Source: a virus
Reading direction: 5' to 3' (one strand)
Length of the DNA: 50,763 bases
Virus record (IMG/VR): IMGVR_UViG_3300009788_001127
Span: 1 to 50,763 of that record
A model generated the notes under the pieces. It was not told the DNA's origin. It made no database searches and saw nothing but the letters and a program-made list of their open reading frames with translations. Below, in pieces: positions 1-8,085 of this stretch; position 1 is the stretch's first letter, and each line of letters opens with the position of its first letter. The translations under genes and the position numbers were made by a program.

Positions 1-600
1 CATCGAGACTAGAACCTTTTTCTTGTCTGCTAGAGCCTGTAAGCAGATATCTACGTCTTCGTAGTTGCCGCCTTGATAATCTTCGCAAAATCCACCTACT
101 TTTTTAAACCAATCGGCTCTGATTGCCATTAAAGCGCCTGTAACGGCTTTTACATCCTTGTATTTACCTTTAAACTCTGATTCTTCGGCTCCCATGTTCT
201 CATGGTATGGCAGTCGCTTCTTACCGAATATAATTCCTTCGTGTTGGATAGTCTGGTCTTGCGATAGTAGCTTAGCTCCACAGATAGCGACCTTTTCATC
301 ATTAAAGGCTTCGACCATCGCTTCAATGCTTCCTGGTAATATCTGGCAATCGTTATTAAGGAATATCAGTATATCCGCGTTAGTCTTACTCGCTCCTAGA
401 TTGCAAGCTGCCGCGAATGATAACCTTTCGTCTGACCTGATTACTTGATGAGGTCCATCGATCAGCGTCGATTCTTTTGAACCATTATCAATAACGATTA
501 CACCAATATCTGCCGGACCAAACAGATAAAGGTTCGACAAGCAGAACGTCTTTAATAAATCGTCCATCTCGTAGTGGGGAATTATTACGGTTACTTTCAT
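1..600 (-). CDS. Glycosyltransferase family 2, C-terminus cut by window edge
   Basis: The N-terminal 200 codons of a GT-A fold glycosyltransferase run off the left edge. It starts MKVTVIIPHYEMDD and has the nucleotide-sugar binding segment around VIDNGSKEST. A DxD-like motif FLNNDCQ follows near residue 90. The acceptor-side region contains GGNYEDVDICLQAL. It is nearly the same protein as the complete 262-aa enzyme at 46376-47164. The ATG overlaps the stop of the 33-aa ORF upstream (ATGA), so translation is probably coupled. The sugar and acceptor cannot be told from sequence. It belongs to the surface-glycan cluster. Confidence 0.85.
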   Translation of the reverse strand, partial: MKVTVIIPHYEMDDLLKTFCLSNLYLFGPADIGVIVIDNGSKESTLIDGPHQVIRSDERLSFAAACNLGASKTNADILIFLNNDCQILPGSIEAMVEAFNDEKVAICGAKLLSQDQTIQHEGIIFGKKRLPYHENMGAEESEFKGKYKDVKAVTGALMAIRADWFKKVGGFCEDYQGGNYEDVDICLQALADKKKVLVSM

Positions 601-698
601 ACTTTAGCACCAACTAAAAGTGCAATACAAAACCCGAAAGCAGCCATAGCTATTAACAATATCGCTATTTCTAAAATTAAACTTATCTTATTATTCAT
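597..698 (-). CDS. 33-aa single-span membrane peptide
   Basis: This short ORF starts MNNKISLILEIAILLI and is almost entirely one hydrophobic helix with no charge until its last lysine. Its ATG overlaps the stop of the glycosyltransferase-methyltransferase gene (TAATG), and its stop overlaps the next glycosyltransferase start (ATGA), so it sits in a tightly coupled chain. In the right-hand copy the same slot holds an unrelated 62-aa soluble protein, so it is a variable cassette. Its function is unknown. Confidence 0.6.
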   Translation of the reverse strand: MNNKISLILEIAILLIAMAAFGFCIALLVGAKV

Positions 699-1855
699 TA
701 CTTCACTCCCATTATCGATAGATCGCCTTTATTGGCGCTCTCGTATATGTAGAGATTCTTAAATCCTGCTTTTTCAAACATCGCTCTCGCAAGGTCTTTA
801 TTTAATCCTGACTTGGCACCGTAAAGAATGTTTAACGCTGCGTTCGGATTATCCTTACATTGAGCAAGTCCGTAATCGATATCAGGTATCTTAATAAATA
901 TCTTGCCGTTATCGTTTAGAACCCTTCGCCACTCACCTAGAACTGCTGACATCTCTTGAATAGTGAACGTATGTAAGAGATGAGCTGAGTAGAGGATATT
1001 GAACGTATCATCGGTAAATGGTAACTGGTTCCCTTTAGCAACCACATCAGGGTTAAACTCTTTAAGTTCATCTACCCTTGTTACCTGACAGCCTGGAAAC
1101 TCATCTTTACGACCGCCACAGCCTATCCAAGCGAGTGACTTTAAACCCTCCATTCGGATTGGCTTTCGCCCTTGGGCTTGTGGTTCCTCTCCTTGTAGTC
1201 CAAAGAACTTCTTTTGCACTTTGCAAAAGTGCGACGCTTGTATATTTGTATCGATCCACAGCGAATAAGGCTTTCCATTCGGTGCAATCGTTTCTTGCAT
1301 TTTAGTGTAGAAATATAAATCTTCAGTTAATGCCCTGGCCTCCATCTTGCCCTCTGATGTCTTAGTCAGACCGTAATCGATGGCGAACCACGGCTTTCCG
1401 TGTTGCTCTTCCATTCTCCTTAGAACGTCGGCGCGTATCAATACTAATCCGCACCCTGCCGCCCATGTTTGGAAGAAATCTCCAACCGTCCAATCGTAAT
1501 AAGAACCCTTACCCTTTTCCTTGAATATTAACGGCTCTCCAGGTTCGCTCTTAGCGTAGTAAACGCCCGATATAGCCCCTATGTCCTCCGGTGAGTTCTC
1601 CATCCGATTAACGAGCATTCTAAGCGTGTTAGGAGGCATTATCACATCATCATCAAGGAAGAATAAGTATTTAGGCTTACTTTCGTCACTTACTACCTGT
1701 TGTGCTATTTCATTCCGTGCTTCGTCGATCCTTTTGTCTAAAACAATACTAAATTGATTCGTGTAATTGATAGGCATTGCTATCGATGTAAGGCTCATAG
1801 TGAAGTGCATCGATACCGTTCCGAACGTTGGTATTCCGATTACGCATTGAGCCAT
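698..1855 (-). CDS. Fused glycosyltransferase and SAM methyltransferase
   Basis: A 385-residue two-domain enzyme. Residues about 1-215 look like a GT-A glycosyltransferase with a metal-binding DDD at 68-70 (FFLDDDVIMPP). Residues about 235-385 look like a class I SAM-dependent methyltransferase, with a GCGG loop near 245, an acidic RVDEL strand end and a LPFTDDTF segment. The fusion suggests one sugar is both transferred and methylated, or that a glycan is capped. It lies directly downstream of the fibre and capsid genes. A second copy, almost identical, is at 47349-48506. A stretch around residue 210 (FCKVQKKFF here, YDKHSKKFF there) is a local hot spot of change. Confidence 0.75.
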   Translation of the reverse strand: MAQCVIGIPTFGTVSMHFTMSLTSIAMPINYTNQFSIVLDKRIDEARNEIAQQVVSDESKPKYLFFLDDDVIMPPNTLRMLVNRMENSPEDIGAISGVYYAKSEPGEPLIFKEKGKGSYYDWTVGDFFQTWAAGCGLVLIRADVLRRMEEQHGKPWFAIDYGLTKTSEGKMEARALTEDLYFYTKMQETIAPNGKPYSLWIDTNIQASHFCKVQKKFFGLQGEEPQAQGRKPIRMEGLKSLAWIGCGGRKDEFPGCQVTRVDELKEFNPDVVAKGNQLPFTDDTFNILYSAHLLHTFTIQEMSAVLGEWRRVLNDNGKIFIKIPDIDYGLAQCKDNPNAALNILYGAKSGLNKDLARAMFEKAGFKNLYIYESANKGDLSIMGVK

Positions 1856-2019
1856 TACTGAGAACCTCCCACGTTTATGATTACCGTGTTTCCGGTTCCC
1901 GATAGTGCTTCCATAGTTCTTAACTCACGATTCGCGTTTCTAAGAACTCTTATAAGAGCCTTATTAACTTTAACCGCTTCGGAAATATAAGCTCTGACTG
2001 TGGTTCCCGTCTCTGCCAT
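1855..2019 (-). CDS. 54-aa hypothetical protein
   Basis: The ORF starts MAETGTTVRAYISEAV with an AGGAGG site ten bases before the ATG. The middle is rich in Asn, Arg and Leu (VLRNANRELRT), likely helical, and the end is glycine-rich (TVIINVGGS). Its stop overlaps the start of the glycosyltransferase-methyltransferase (TAATG). The copy at 48506-48670 differs at only a few residues, which supports it being a real gene. It sits between a capsid fibre gene and sugar enzymes; its function is not recognised. Confidence 0.65.
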   Translation of the reverse strand: MAETGTTVRAYISEAVKVNKALIRVLRNANRELRTMEALSGTGNTVIINVGGSQ

Positions 2020-2035
2020 TTTCTTTCCTCCTGTT

Positions 2036-2575
2036 TTATTTAACTAGTAATGCCTCGAATGCTACTGTTCCGAGTGCGCTCTCAACGACTATAGCCGCCG
2101 AATCTTTGGTAACTAGATTTAGAGTATTGCTGCCGTTCGTGCCGTGCGCTGTAAGGCTGACAAAGTTCGGACTTACGCCGAGACTATGTACCTTACTGAA
2201 ATTAGCGCTTGCTGCCTCTGTGGTTCCCGTAAGAGTCTCAGCCATTCCCCCTAGCGCTCCGTCTGCTGGAAGCGCGAGACTTGATCCAGATATCTGCGAT
2301 CCAACCATATCGGCAACCGTGATAATGGACCCTGATATTTGAGAGCCGACAATATCCTTAATGGTAGCGATAGATCCTGTCTGTACTGAACCGACAATAC
2401 TCTTAAGCGTTGCTATCGAGCCGGTGATCGTCGAGCCGTTAAGGTTCTTAAAGTCGCCCGTCGATCCGCTAATGGTTGATCCGGTAATAGCTGAACCGAC
2501 TTCTAATACTGATCCTGTTAGTCCGTCGGCAGCGACCGCGTTAAAATGGGTGGTTCCTTGTGTTCTATCCGTCAT
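2036..2575 (-). CDS. Serine/glycine-repeat fibre protein, probably head fibre
   Basis: A 179-residue protein with a short N-terminus, then imperfect repeats of about 16 residues of the form IATIKDIVGSQISGS, then a C-terminal domain (HSLGVSPNFVSL onward) of a type often found at the tips of phage fibres. The repeat pattern, a hydrophobic strand then GS-rich turns, is what a trimeric beta fibre would show. It lies directly downstream of the major capsid gene, which favours a head fibre or decoration role over a tail role. The right-hand copy has one extra repeat (195 aa). The many Ser and Thr residues make it a plausible substrate for the glycosyltransferases next to it; that is inference. Confidence 0.65.
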   Translation of the reverse strand: MTDRTQGTTHFNAVAADGLTGSVLEVGSAITGSTISGSTGDFKNLNGSTITGSIATLKSIVGSVQTGSIATIKDIVGSQISGSIITVADMVGSQISGSSLALPADGALGGMAETLTGTTEAASANFSKVHSLGVSPNFVSLTAHGTNGSNTLNLVTKDSAAIVVESALGTVAFEALLVK

Positions 2576-2588
2576 TTAAACCGCCCCC

Positions 2589-3650
2589 TTAGGTCGTGCT
2601 TCGATGCCAGATACGATTATCAATAGTTCCGATTCCGTAAATGAGTCGCGCCTTATACCTTACGAGATCGAAAAAGAAAACATCGTCAGAAATGAACTGC
2701 TTCGTCGCTTGCTGTGTGAATGTTTCCGGTGTTGGTCCGATAACATTTTGATAGATCAAGCCGTTAGCGTTTCTCTGCCTGCCTAGATAGAATCTAGTAG
2801 TTGAATCAGAGTCGAGCAATGGACAAATGACGAGACGAACAATATTCCTAAGAACGTTGGTGTCATTATCTGCGGAGCCTGAAACGCCTGCCGATTCTAG
2901 TATCCTTCGAGCTTTCCATTGTAGAGCTGCTGGTACTATTAACGTGTCTGGATTCCAGTTAAGGATTTTACTTGACGCTGTATCGGTCTGAGTCTGATAG
3001 GTCGTAATCATTGACTCTAAGTTGGTTGGTGTTAGCGTTAGCGTGGAGCTTTGCGCCGTTGTATTGGCAGCGGTAACTAGATGATCTCTGATCAACTCAT
3101 AACGCTCATACTTAACCGATTCTCCTAACTCTGTTGCAAGCCTTGTTATCTCTCCCGACTTATCATAACGAATTATCTCTTCCGTAACTTCGACGATTCC
3201 ACCATGCTTTTCGTTCCTAATAACAACATCTGCCTTAGCTGTCGTTCCAAGAGTGAAATACGGAGAATTCTGAATTATAGTTCCTGGTGTCGGTTTAAGC
3301 TTCTCGATTCCTGCGTAAGTCTCAGTCTCTTTTGTAGAGTTGATGTTAAACAAGAGCGGTTGTAACACATCTGTTACAGCTTGAAAAGCCGATAGCATGA
3401 TGACTCTAAAGTCCTCTCTCAACTGTGAAGGGAACTCCGAAGTCGTCGCGGCCTCAAACAACGTTCTCCTGTTCATAAGGGCTAACGAATCAATAGATTC
3501 CGCTATTGCTAAAGGACGACCGGCTTGGTATGTGTCGATATTGTCTGAACCTTCGTAAATCTTGAACGTATGGTTCTTTGTCTCGACTACCGTGCAATCG
3601 CCTTCCTTACTTTCTCTTACTTCTTTTGATTCTGGTCCTAAAACTTTCAT
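2589..3650 (-). CDS. Major capsid protein
   Basis: A 353-residue protein placed between the decoration protein and fibre genes and downstream of protease/scaffold, the standard position of the HK97-fold major head protein. The length fits. The central part (DTLIVPAALQWKARRIL, with SRN/RQRNANGLIYQN following) resembles Mu gpT-like head proteins. It starts ATG after a strong AGGAGG. The copy at 49288-50349 is nearly identical, with changes mainly near the N-terminus and residues 118-145, which may be surface exposed. Confidence 0.85.
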   Translation of the reverse strand: MKVLGPESKEVRESKEGDCTVVETKNHTFKIYEGSDNIDTYQAGRPLAIAESIDSLALMNRRTLFEAATTSEFPSQLREDFRVIMLSAFQAVTDVLQPLLFNINSTKETETYAGIEKLKPTPGTIIQNSPYFTLGTTAKADVVIRNEKHGGIVEVTEEIIRYDKSGEITRLATELGESVKYERYELIRDHLVTAANTTAQSSTLTLTPTNLESMITTYQTQTDTASSKILNWNPDTLIVPAALQWKARRILESAGVSGSADNDTNVLRNIVRLVICPLLDSDSTTRFYLGRQRNANGLIYQNVIGPTPETFTQQATKQFISDDVFFFDLVRYKARLIYGIGTIDNRIWHRSTT

Positions 3651-3669
3651 TTTTCTAACTCACCTCCTT

Positions 3670-4056
3670 TTAAAGTAATATATGGTTATTGCCTGTTATT
3701 ACAACGGCAACCTTTGATTTATCCGAACTTGATTGTTCCCATGCAACGCCGATTGCTGAACCGGTCGATACCTGAGCAGTTGCGACAGCGGTCGCACCAG
3801 ATCCGTAGAGCTGTTGACCTTGCTCTATCTTTTGTGCGGAGCCATCGCCCTTGGTGAGTTCAAAAACTCCCCTAGTCTCGACAACCCCCTTACTTCCTGC
3901 GACTGTATCGGTATCTAAAATACCGAAAAACATACCAGCATTAGCACCTCTAAGCGCCGAACCGGTAGTATCATACATAATATCGCCGCCCGTACCTGCC
4001 GAAGCCATAAAGACGACCATCCGTTTATAATCAGCCACAAATTTATTTTCTGCCAA
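3670..4056 (-). CDS. Head decoration protein
   Basis: A 128-residue small beta-rich protein (GVFELTKGDGSAQKIEQGQQLYGSG), gene-adjacent to the capsid protein. It resembles DUF2190-type capsid cement proteins that bind the outside of the shell. The start is TTG with AGGAGGTG upstream at good spacing; the homologue at the right end starts with GTG. The N-terminal 50 residues differ most between copies while the C-terminus is conserved, as expected if the N-terminus faces outward. The exact family assignment is moderately sure. Confidence 0.65.
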   Translation of the reverse strand: MAENKFVADYKRMVVFMASAGTGGDIMYDTTGSALRGANAGMFFGILDTDTVAGSKGVVETRGVFELTKGDGSAQKIEQGQQLYGSGATAVATAQVSTGSAIGVAWEQSSSDKSKVAVVITGNNHILL

Positions 4057-4092
4057 CTTATTTCACCTCCTGATAATATTATTAAGTCGTGA

Positions 4093-4560
4093 TTAGTGTT
4101 TTGTTTCTTGCAATGATCCGTAAGCAGCTTTAGCCTCTGGTAACAATGCGCCTATTGTGTGAGTAGCTTCTTTCGTGTTTTCTTTTGGCGGATTACCTGT
4201 CACCTTAACGCCTACGCTCTTTAGAAAGACCTTGCGAGACTCGATAATAGTATCCATCTCTTCGTCGGTCTTGCCCTTCAACGATGCTGTTAAATCTTCA
4301 TCGACCTTCTTACGATTTTCAGCGTCTTTAACGGCTTCGAGGATTTTAGAGCCTTTGATCTTAAGCTCAATCTTCATTGACTCGTTTGATTCTCTTAAGG
4401 CTTCGAACTCTTTAGCGTCGATAGAATCACCCTCTTTATTATCGGTGATCTTCTCGTCCTCTTCCTTTTTTGCTGCTTCGAGAACTTCCTTCTTAAACGT
4501 CTCCAATAGTTCTGGATTCTTTTCAGTCAGTTCTTTAATCGTCAATTCATCTATCTTCAT
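4093..4560 (-). CDS. Nested in-frame scaffold start
   Basis: Inside the protease gene an ATG (MKIDELTIKE) is preceded by GGAGGTGA at ideal spacing. Starting there would make a 155-residue, highly charged, coiled-coil protein identical to the C-terminus of the long form. Lambda C/Nu3 uses exactly such a nested start to make excess scaffold. The ribosome binding site is seen; that it is used is inference. Confidence 0.55.
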   Translation of the reverse strand: MKIDELTIKELTEKNPELLETFKKEVLEAAKKEEDEKITDNKEGDSIDAKEFEALRESNESMKIELKIKGSKILEAVKDAENRKKVDEDLTASLKGKTDEEMDTIIESRKVFLKSVGVKVTGNPPKENTKEATHTIGALLPEAKAAYGSLQETKH

Positions 4561-5409
4561 TTCTTCTTCACCTCCCTCATCTCTTTCACTTGCTATAAGT
4601 CGTTCAATCGCTCCACCGGCATTAGGCCGCGTTACGATATCGGTTGAGAATACTGATTTAATACTTTCGACTAGATCAACGCCGTCTCTACCTTTCGGTA
4701 TAACCGTGCCGTCTGCGTGAATCGACGCTCCGCATAGATTGGAGCTTTCCGTTGCTCTTGTTAATAGAGGTCTTACCCACTCGGCGGATTCTAGCGTATT
4801 TAATTGAGCTTTAATGCTAGTAACACCATTCGACTCGTCAAGTCTAACTGATGTATAGTCACCTATTAAGTCTCTAATCGATCTCTCCGGCCTATCCTTC
4901 ATTTCTGTTTTAGTCGGATGGTCAGCGTAGGCTTGCGTACCCTCGAATAGTGAAACCGAAGCCTCTAATACTGAGCGCGGATAAATACGTCGTTTGTCGC
5001 TCGTTAAGCCTTCCTTGATAAGCGTTATCTCATATATTCCTTTTTCTTTATCGATAACAGATGCTTCTAATATATCAATCGGGATTACAAGGTCTGTTTT
5101 AACGCTCTCTGTCATTTGCTGTTCTGCTTCTTTAATGGCTTTAAACGTCTGGATATGTTCGACCTCTTTAGGATCTCCGAGAGTGACTATCTTGCCGTCA
5201 TCTTTATAGGTCAATTTAAAGAACTTCGAATCTCGCTCGACGATAACGTGCTTTGGAAACGTAGCGAATACATGAGTAAAAAAGTTATCCTGTCCGAAGT
5301 CATTATCGAACTTATCTTTTACGGCTCTCCTGATTCGCTTCATCATGTCGTCTATCGATCCGATGACGGCCTCTTTAACGAGGATATGTTCTTCTTTATC
5401 CTTTTCCAT
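4093..5409 (-). CDS. Prohead protease fused to scaffold domain
   Basis: A 438-residue protein. After a short N-terminal helical part, residues about 110-270 look like a phage prohead serine protease with candidate His in AYADHPTK and Ser in CGASIHADG. The last 155 residues are highly charged and predicted coiled coil (KEVLEAAKKEEDEK), as in scaffold domains. This protease-then-scaffold layout and its place before the decoration and capsid genes match HK97/lambda-type head assembly, where the protease matures the shell and removes the scaffold. The start ATG has GGAGGTGA upstream. Confidence 0.75.
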   Translation of the reverse strand: MEKDKEEHILVKEAVIGSIDDMMKRIRRAVKDKFDNDFGQDNFFTHVFATFPKHVIVERDSKFFKLTYKDDGKIVTLGDPKEVEHIQTFKAIKEAEQQMTESVKTDLVIPIDILEASVIDKEKGIYEITLIKEGLTSDKRRIYPRSVLEASVSLFEGTQAYADHPTKTEMKDRPERSIRDLIGDYTSVRLDESNGVTSIKAQLNTLESAEWVRPLLTRATESSNLCGASIHADGTVIPKGRDGVDLVESIKSVFSTDIVTRPNAGGAIERLIASERDEGGEEEMKIDELTIKELTEKNPELLETFKKEVLEAAKKEEDEKITDNKEGDSIDAKEFEALRESNESMKIELKIKGSKILEAVKDAENRKKVDEDLTASLKGKTDEEMDTIIESRKVFLKSVGVKVTGNPPKENTKEATHTIGALLPEAKAAYGSLQETKH

Positions 5410-5581
5410 TCTTCACCTCCGATTCCATCAACTTCGTTTTCTTGCCTGTTGTCTGTGTTTCGTCTAAACGCTTTACGACTCCATTTATCTCTTGAACTCG
5501 TGGACCTAGAGAAGCGGAACGTGCGTTCGTTATCTCGCTTATAAGCAATTCTCTTATGACTTTATAATCTTCTGTTTTCAT
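5396..5581 (-). CDS. 61-aa hypothetical protein
   Basis: The ORF starts MKTEDYKVIRELL with AAGGAGG upstream and overlaps the protease start by 14 bases. It is charged and probably helical, with no membrane span and no recognised motif. Position between head morphogenesis and protease genes suggests a virion assembly accessory, but no function can be assigned. Confidence 0.55.
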   Translation of the reverse strand: MKTEDYKVIRELLISEITNARSASLGPRVQEINGVVKRLDETQTTGKKTKLMESEVKNGKG

Positions 5582-5739
5582 CTTGCCTCCTTTTGATAAG
5601 ATCTTTTATAATCCTTACTAAAAAGAAGTCTGAATATAGACCAAGCGACTTCGAGTTTATCTTTGAAAGATAACTCATAAAACTTATCGTGAAATGTTAC
5701 TAGCATATCTTCATCGTCGCGCATAACTATGTCAGTCAT
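5578..5739 (-). CDS. 53-aa hypothetical protein
   Basis: An acidic N-terminus (MTDIVMRDDEDML) is followed by an aromatic and basic half (FYELSFKDKLEVAWSIFRLLF). Two adjacent ATG codons follow AGGAGG; the second has the better spacing and was chosen, although the first cannot be excluded. Its stop overlaps the 61-aa gene start (ATGA). No family recognised. Confidence 0.5.
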   Translation of the reverse strand: MTDIVMRDDEDMLVTFHDKFYELSFKDKLEVAWSIFRLLFSKDYKRSYQKEAR

Positions 5740-5749
5740 CATTCCTCCT

Positions 5750-6340
5750 TTATTGTTTAACCGCTGGATTAACGCCGAACTCAAAGTGTTCTGGGCATCT
5801 ACAGCCGATGTGTGCTGTAAAGGTAATGCTCATAGACTCTAAAGGGAACCATTCGCCATCAAGAGCCAAACATATTTCACATACCAATTCATCTTCACTA
5901 GTTTTCCAAAATAGACCGATATCCTGACCGTTAACGCCTCGATCTATCGCTATATCGTCTCTTACTTCCTTTGACCCTTGAATGAAGCCATCGAAGAACG
6001 GCTGTTCGTTTGAGAATGCCCAAGCTGCGGATCTGTTCTCATACTTATCGAATATCTTATCTAGCTCCGCCATGTATTCCGTGACGCTTGCAAAACCGGA
6101 GGGGTTAACGCTTAGTATCTCCGCATCTAGCGCCCTTACCATATCCTCGACGCTTGCGGCATTAAACGTTTTCATATTTAAAACTACATCGTCATCGAGT
6201 AGGTGCGTGACTACTTCCTTGCCTGACTTAGCGGCTGCGTATCCCTTGCCTACCGCGAATGAGTCAGCTATCGAACTATCTCCCAGTTTGATTAAGTCGG
6301 CTATAAGTATCTGTAATGCTATTCTACTTTTTTCTGTCAT
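5750..6340 (-). CDS. Phage head morphogenesis protein (SPP1 gp7 / Mu gpF-like)
   Basis: A 196-residue protein whose C-terminus carries CEICLALDG and then HIGCRCPEHFE. This Cys-x2-Cys ... His-x2-Cys-x-Cys pattern is typical of the minor head proteins of the SPP1 gp7 / Mu gpF family, which bind the portal and are packaged in small numbers. It follows the portal gene directly and overlaps its end, as in other phages. The N-terminal helical part is shorter than in the longest family members. Confidence 0.7.
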   Translation of the reverse strand: MTEKSRIALQILIADLIKLGDSSIADSFAVGKGYAAAKSGKEVVTHLLDDDVVLNMKTFNAASVEDMVRALDAEILSVNPSGFASVTEYMAELDKIFDKYENRSAAWAFSNEQPFFDGFIQGSKEVRDDIAIDRGVNGQDIGLFWKTSEDELVCEICLALDGEWFPLESMSITFTAHIGCRCPEHFEFGVNPAVKQ

Positions 6341-7901
6341 CGGCTTGCTTTCTCAAGCTAGACAACGTTTTCTTCCTAGCCTTATTGACCGCTGATTTAT
6401 AAGTTGATACATAGTTGTCGAGTATCTCATCCATCTCGTCTTGCTGGAATGTGAACTCAGCTTCTTTAATGGCCTTATTAAACGCTTCGGCTGTTATCTC
6501 TTGCCCGGGGATTACCGTAACCTGTTCAATCGGTTCGACTTCCTCTTCCTCTCTCCTGACTCTCTCCTGATTAGCTATCTTCTCCTGCTCTTCATCGAAA
6601 GAATCAAAATGGTCGAGGGAATCACCTATTGTCTTAGCGGCTGACTCGTCTGAGATCCATCCTTCTCTTGCTGATATCTCTAGCCCCTCAGCGAGTACCT
6701 TTAGCGACTTAGCGAACGCTTCCGCATCTCTAGCTGATATCTCCGGTGCTATAACATCGAACTCAGCGTTCTCAATATCATTAGATTCAAGCCCTTTAGC
6801 AACATATCGTTTAAAGAAGCCCTTTAATTCATTCTGCCTGCGCTCAAACTTGGCCATGATAGGGATTTCAACACTTGTCGCTGTTGCGAGGTTAGATTCT
6901 GATGTATCTCCGAGCCAGTGTTCAGATAGACCGACACCGGCAACGATTATCTTCAGTAACGCTGAAAGAAGATCCACCATACCTTTAACATCGTTTGGTA
7001 GTGCTGTAAATTTATATTCTATATTCGGTGAGTGAACGTACCACGTTCCAGGCTTAACCGTTCGCTCTGTTCTCTTGCCTGTGATAGGTGAACTTGCATC
7101 GTCACCGCTCTTACGCCAGCCTCCAGCGGTTGTCGTATTTCCACCAGGACCCTTGATTATCTTTTCGCCGATAACCGACATCTGGATATTGCTTCGTCTT
7201 ACTAAATTGGTTGCTACCTGTTTATGCCTTGTCAGCCATTTAAGGATGCAGAGAAGATCGGATATTCCACGCCTTGCATTAGATACGGTGTTTATCTTAA
7301 GCGATACTATCTCGTCAGCTGGTATCCAGTTAGTTTTAAGCGTCTGCTTTACTTCGGCACCGTCATTATCAAACTCGACTACATGGAATTCCTGTAGGTA
7401 TCTTTTAACGTCTTTAACGTTCTCGGGATCTACATCAATGGTTCTAATTGAACTGGGATCGGTTAGCGTAGTCTCAGCAAAGTCAGCACCATCAAAGAAC
7501 CGTGCGAATATCTCACCGAATATCGAAACCTCTCGACAAGCGTCATGCTGAAAGGTAGGCCAATCGTTAAGCTCTAGGAACTCGTCAATCGCTTTCTGCG
7601 TGTCTTCATCCTCGGATACGACCTCAAAGCCGTCCTTGATAACAAAGTCAGTCAGGCGGTCAATGTAGCCCTTAGCAAGTGGGTTCTCAACGTAAGCTTC
7701 CCAAGCGTCCTCATGGTTCTTTTTGTAATCAGTCCATGTAACGTCTTTATCGTCGGCTTGCGCTGCTATCGCCTGCCAATCTTTTACTTCCTCGGCTAGC
7801 TCTTCCATGTAAGCGATATCGGCCTCATGCGTTTCTAGTAATTGACGCTGCCCTTTGATTATTGACCCGACTATGGGTATTCGCTCTCTTAAGTCTGCCA
7901 T
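6324..7901 (-). CDS. Portal protein
   Basis: A 525-residue protein in the expected place after terminase and before the head morphogenesis protein, with the usual length for a siphovirus portal. The middle has the stem/wing signature region (LSEHWLGDTSESNLATATSVE), common in portals of this class, and the C-terminus is acidic with EEEVEP. It forms the dodecameric channel through which DNA enters the head. ATG start with AAAGGAGA upstream. It is the first gene after a 248-bp intergenic control region. Confidence 0.85.
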   Translation of the reverse strand: MADLRERIPIVGSIIKGQRQLLETHEADIAYMEELAEEVKDWQAIAAQADDKDVTWTDYKKNHEDAWEAYVENPLAKGYIDRLTDFVIKDGFEVVSEDEDTQKAIDEFLELNDWPTFQHDACREVSIFGEIFARFFDGADFAETTLTDPSSIRTIDVDPENVKDVKRYLQEFHVVEFDNDGAEVKQTLKTNWIPADEIVSLKINTVSNARRGISDLLCILKWLTRHKQVATNLVRRSNIQMSVIGEKIIKGPGGNTTTAGGWRKSGDDASSPITGKRTERTVKPGTWYVHSPNIEYKFTALPNDVKGMVDLLSALLKIIVAGVGLSEHWLGDTSESNLATATSVEIPIMAKFERRQNELKGFFKRYVAKGLESNDIENAEFDVIAPEISARDAEAFAKSLKVLAEGLEISAREGWISDESAAKTIGDSLDHFDSFDEEQEKIANQERVRREEEEVEPIEQVTVIPGQEITAEAFNKAIKEAEFTFQQDEMDEILDNYVSTYKSAVNKARKKTLSSLRKQADDRKK

Positions 7902-8040
7902 TCTTCTCCTTTGGCAAAAAGTGAAATTATTATTCTAGGATTATTCTGATTGCAGGTCACACAACCGTACGATAAAAGCGGACAGTTGAATGCGATAATC
8001 GTGCTTATAATATAACCGTGTTTTTCACACTGTACGTTTT

Positions 8041-8066
8041 ATCGCCTCAAATGAGGAGCGATTATA
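8041..8066 (-). promoter_or_regulatory. Dyad and -10-like box upstream of portal operon
   Basis: The intergenic region before the portal gene (7902-8149) has no ORF worth calling. It holds a dyad ATCGC-CTC-AAAT-GAG-GA-GCGAT and, overlapping its edge, TATAAT on the minus strand. The matching -35 is weak. Several further CGAT-containing short palindromes lie at 7966-8045. Together they look like a promoter with operator sites for the head genes, just after the terminator of the upstream gene. Confidence 0.35.
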
Positions 8067-8085
8067 TACAGTCTGGCAGGTCGAA

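Larger units (their letters stand above)
1..4060. repeat. Left copy of diverged terminal duplication
   Basis: This segment repeats, with many substitutions, the gene block at the right end of the window. Position 1 aligns with 46559, and the order of glycosyltransferase, small ORF, glycosyltransferase-methyltransferase, 54-aa ORF, repeat fibre, major capsid protein and decoration protein is the same. The offset grows from 46558 to about 46699 because the right copy has a longer small ORF and one more fibre repeat. The likely cause is a circular or terminally redundant genome assembled from two strain variants; a real duplication cannot be excluded. Confidence 0.9.

Noticed and set aside
1-4060. 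Exact direct terminal repeats as phage genome ends
   Set aside because: The two copies differ at many positions and in gene content, while true terminal repeats on one molecule would be identical.
4175-4720. Long plus-strand reading frame opposite the protease gene
   Set aside because: It mirrors the minus-strand coiled-coil frame (Ser-rich shadow of Glu/Lys codons), has no binding site, and all other genes are on the minus strand.
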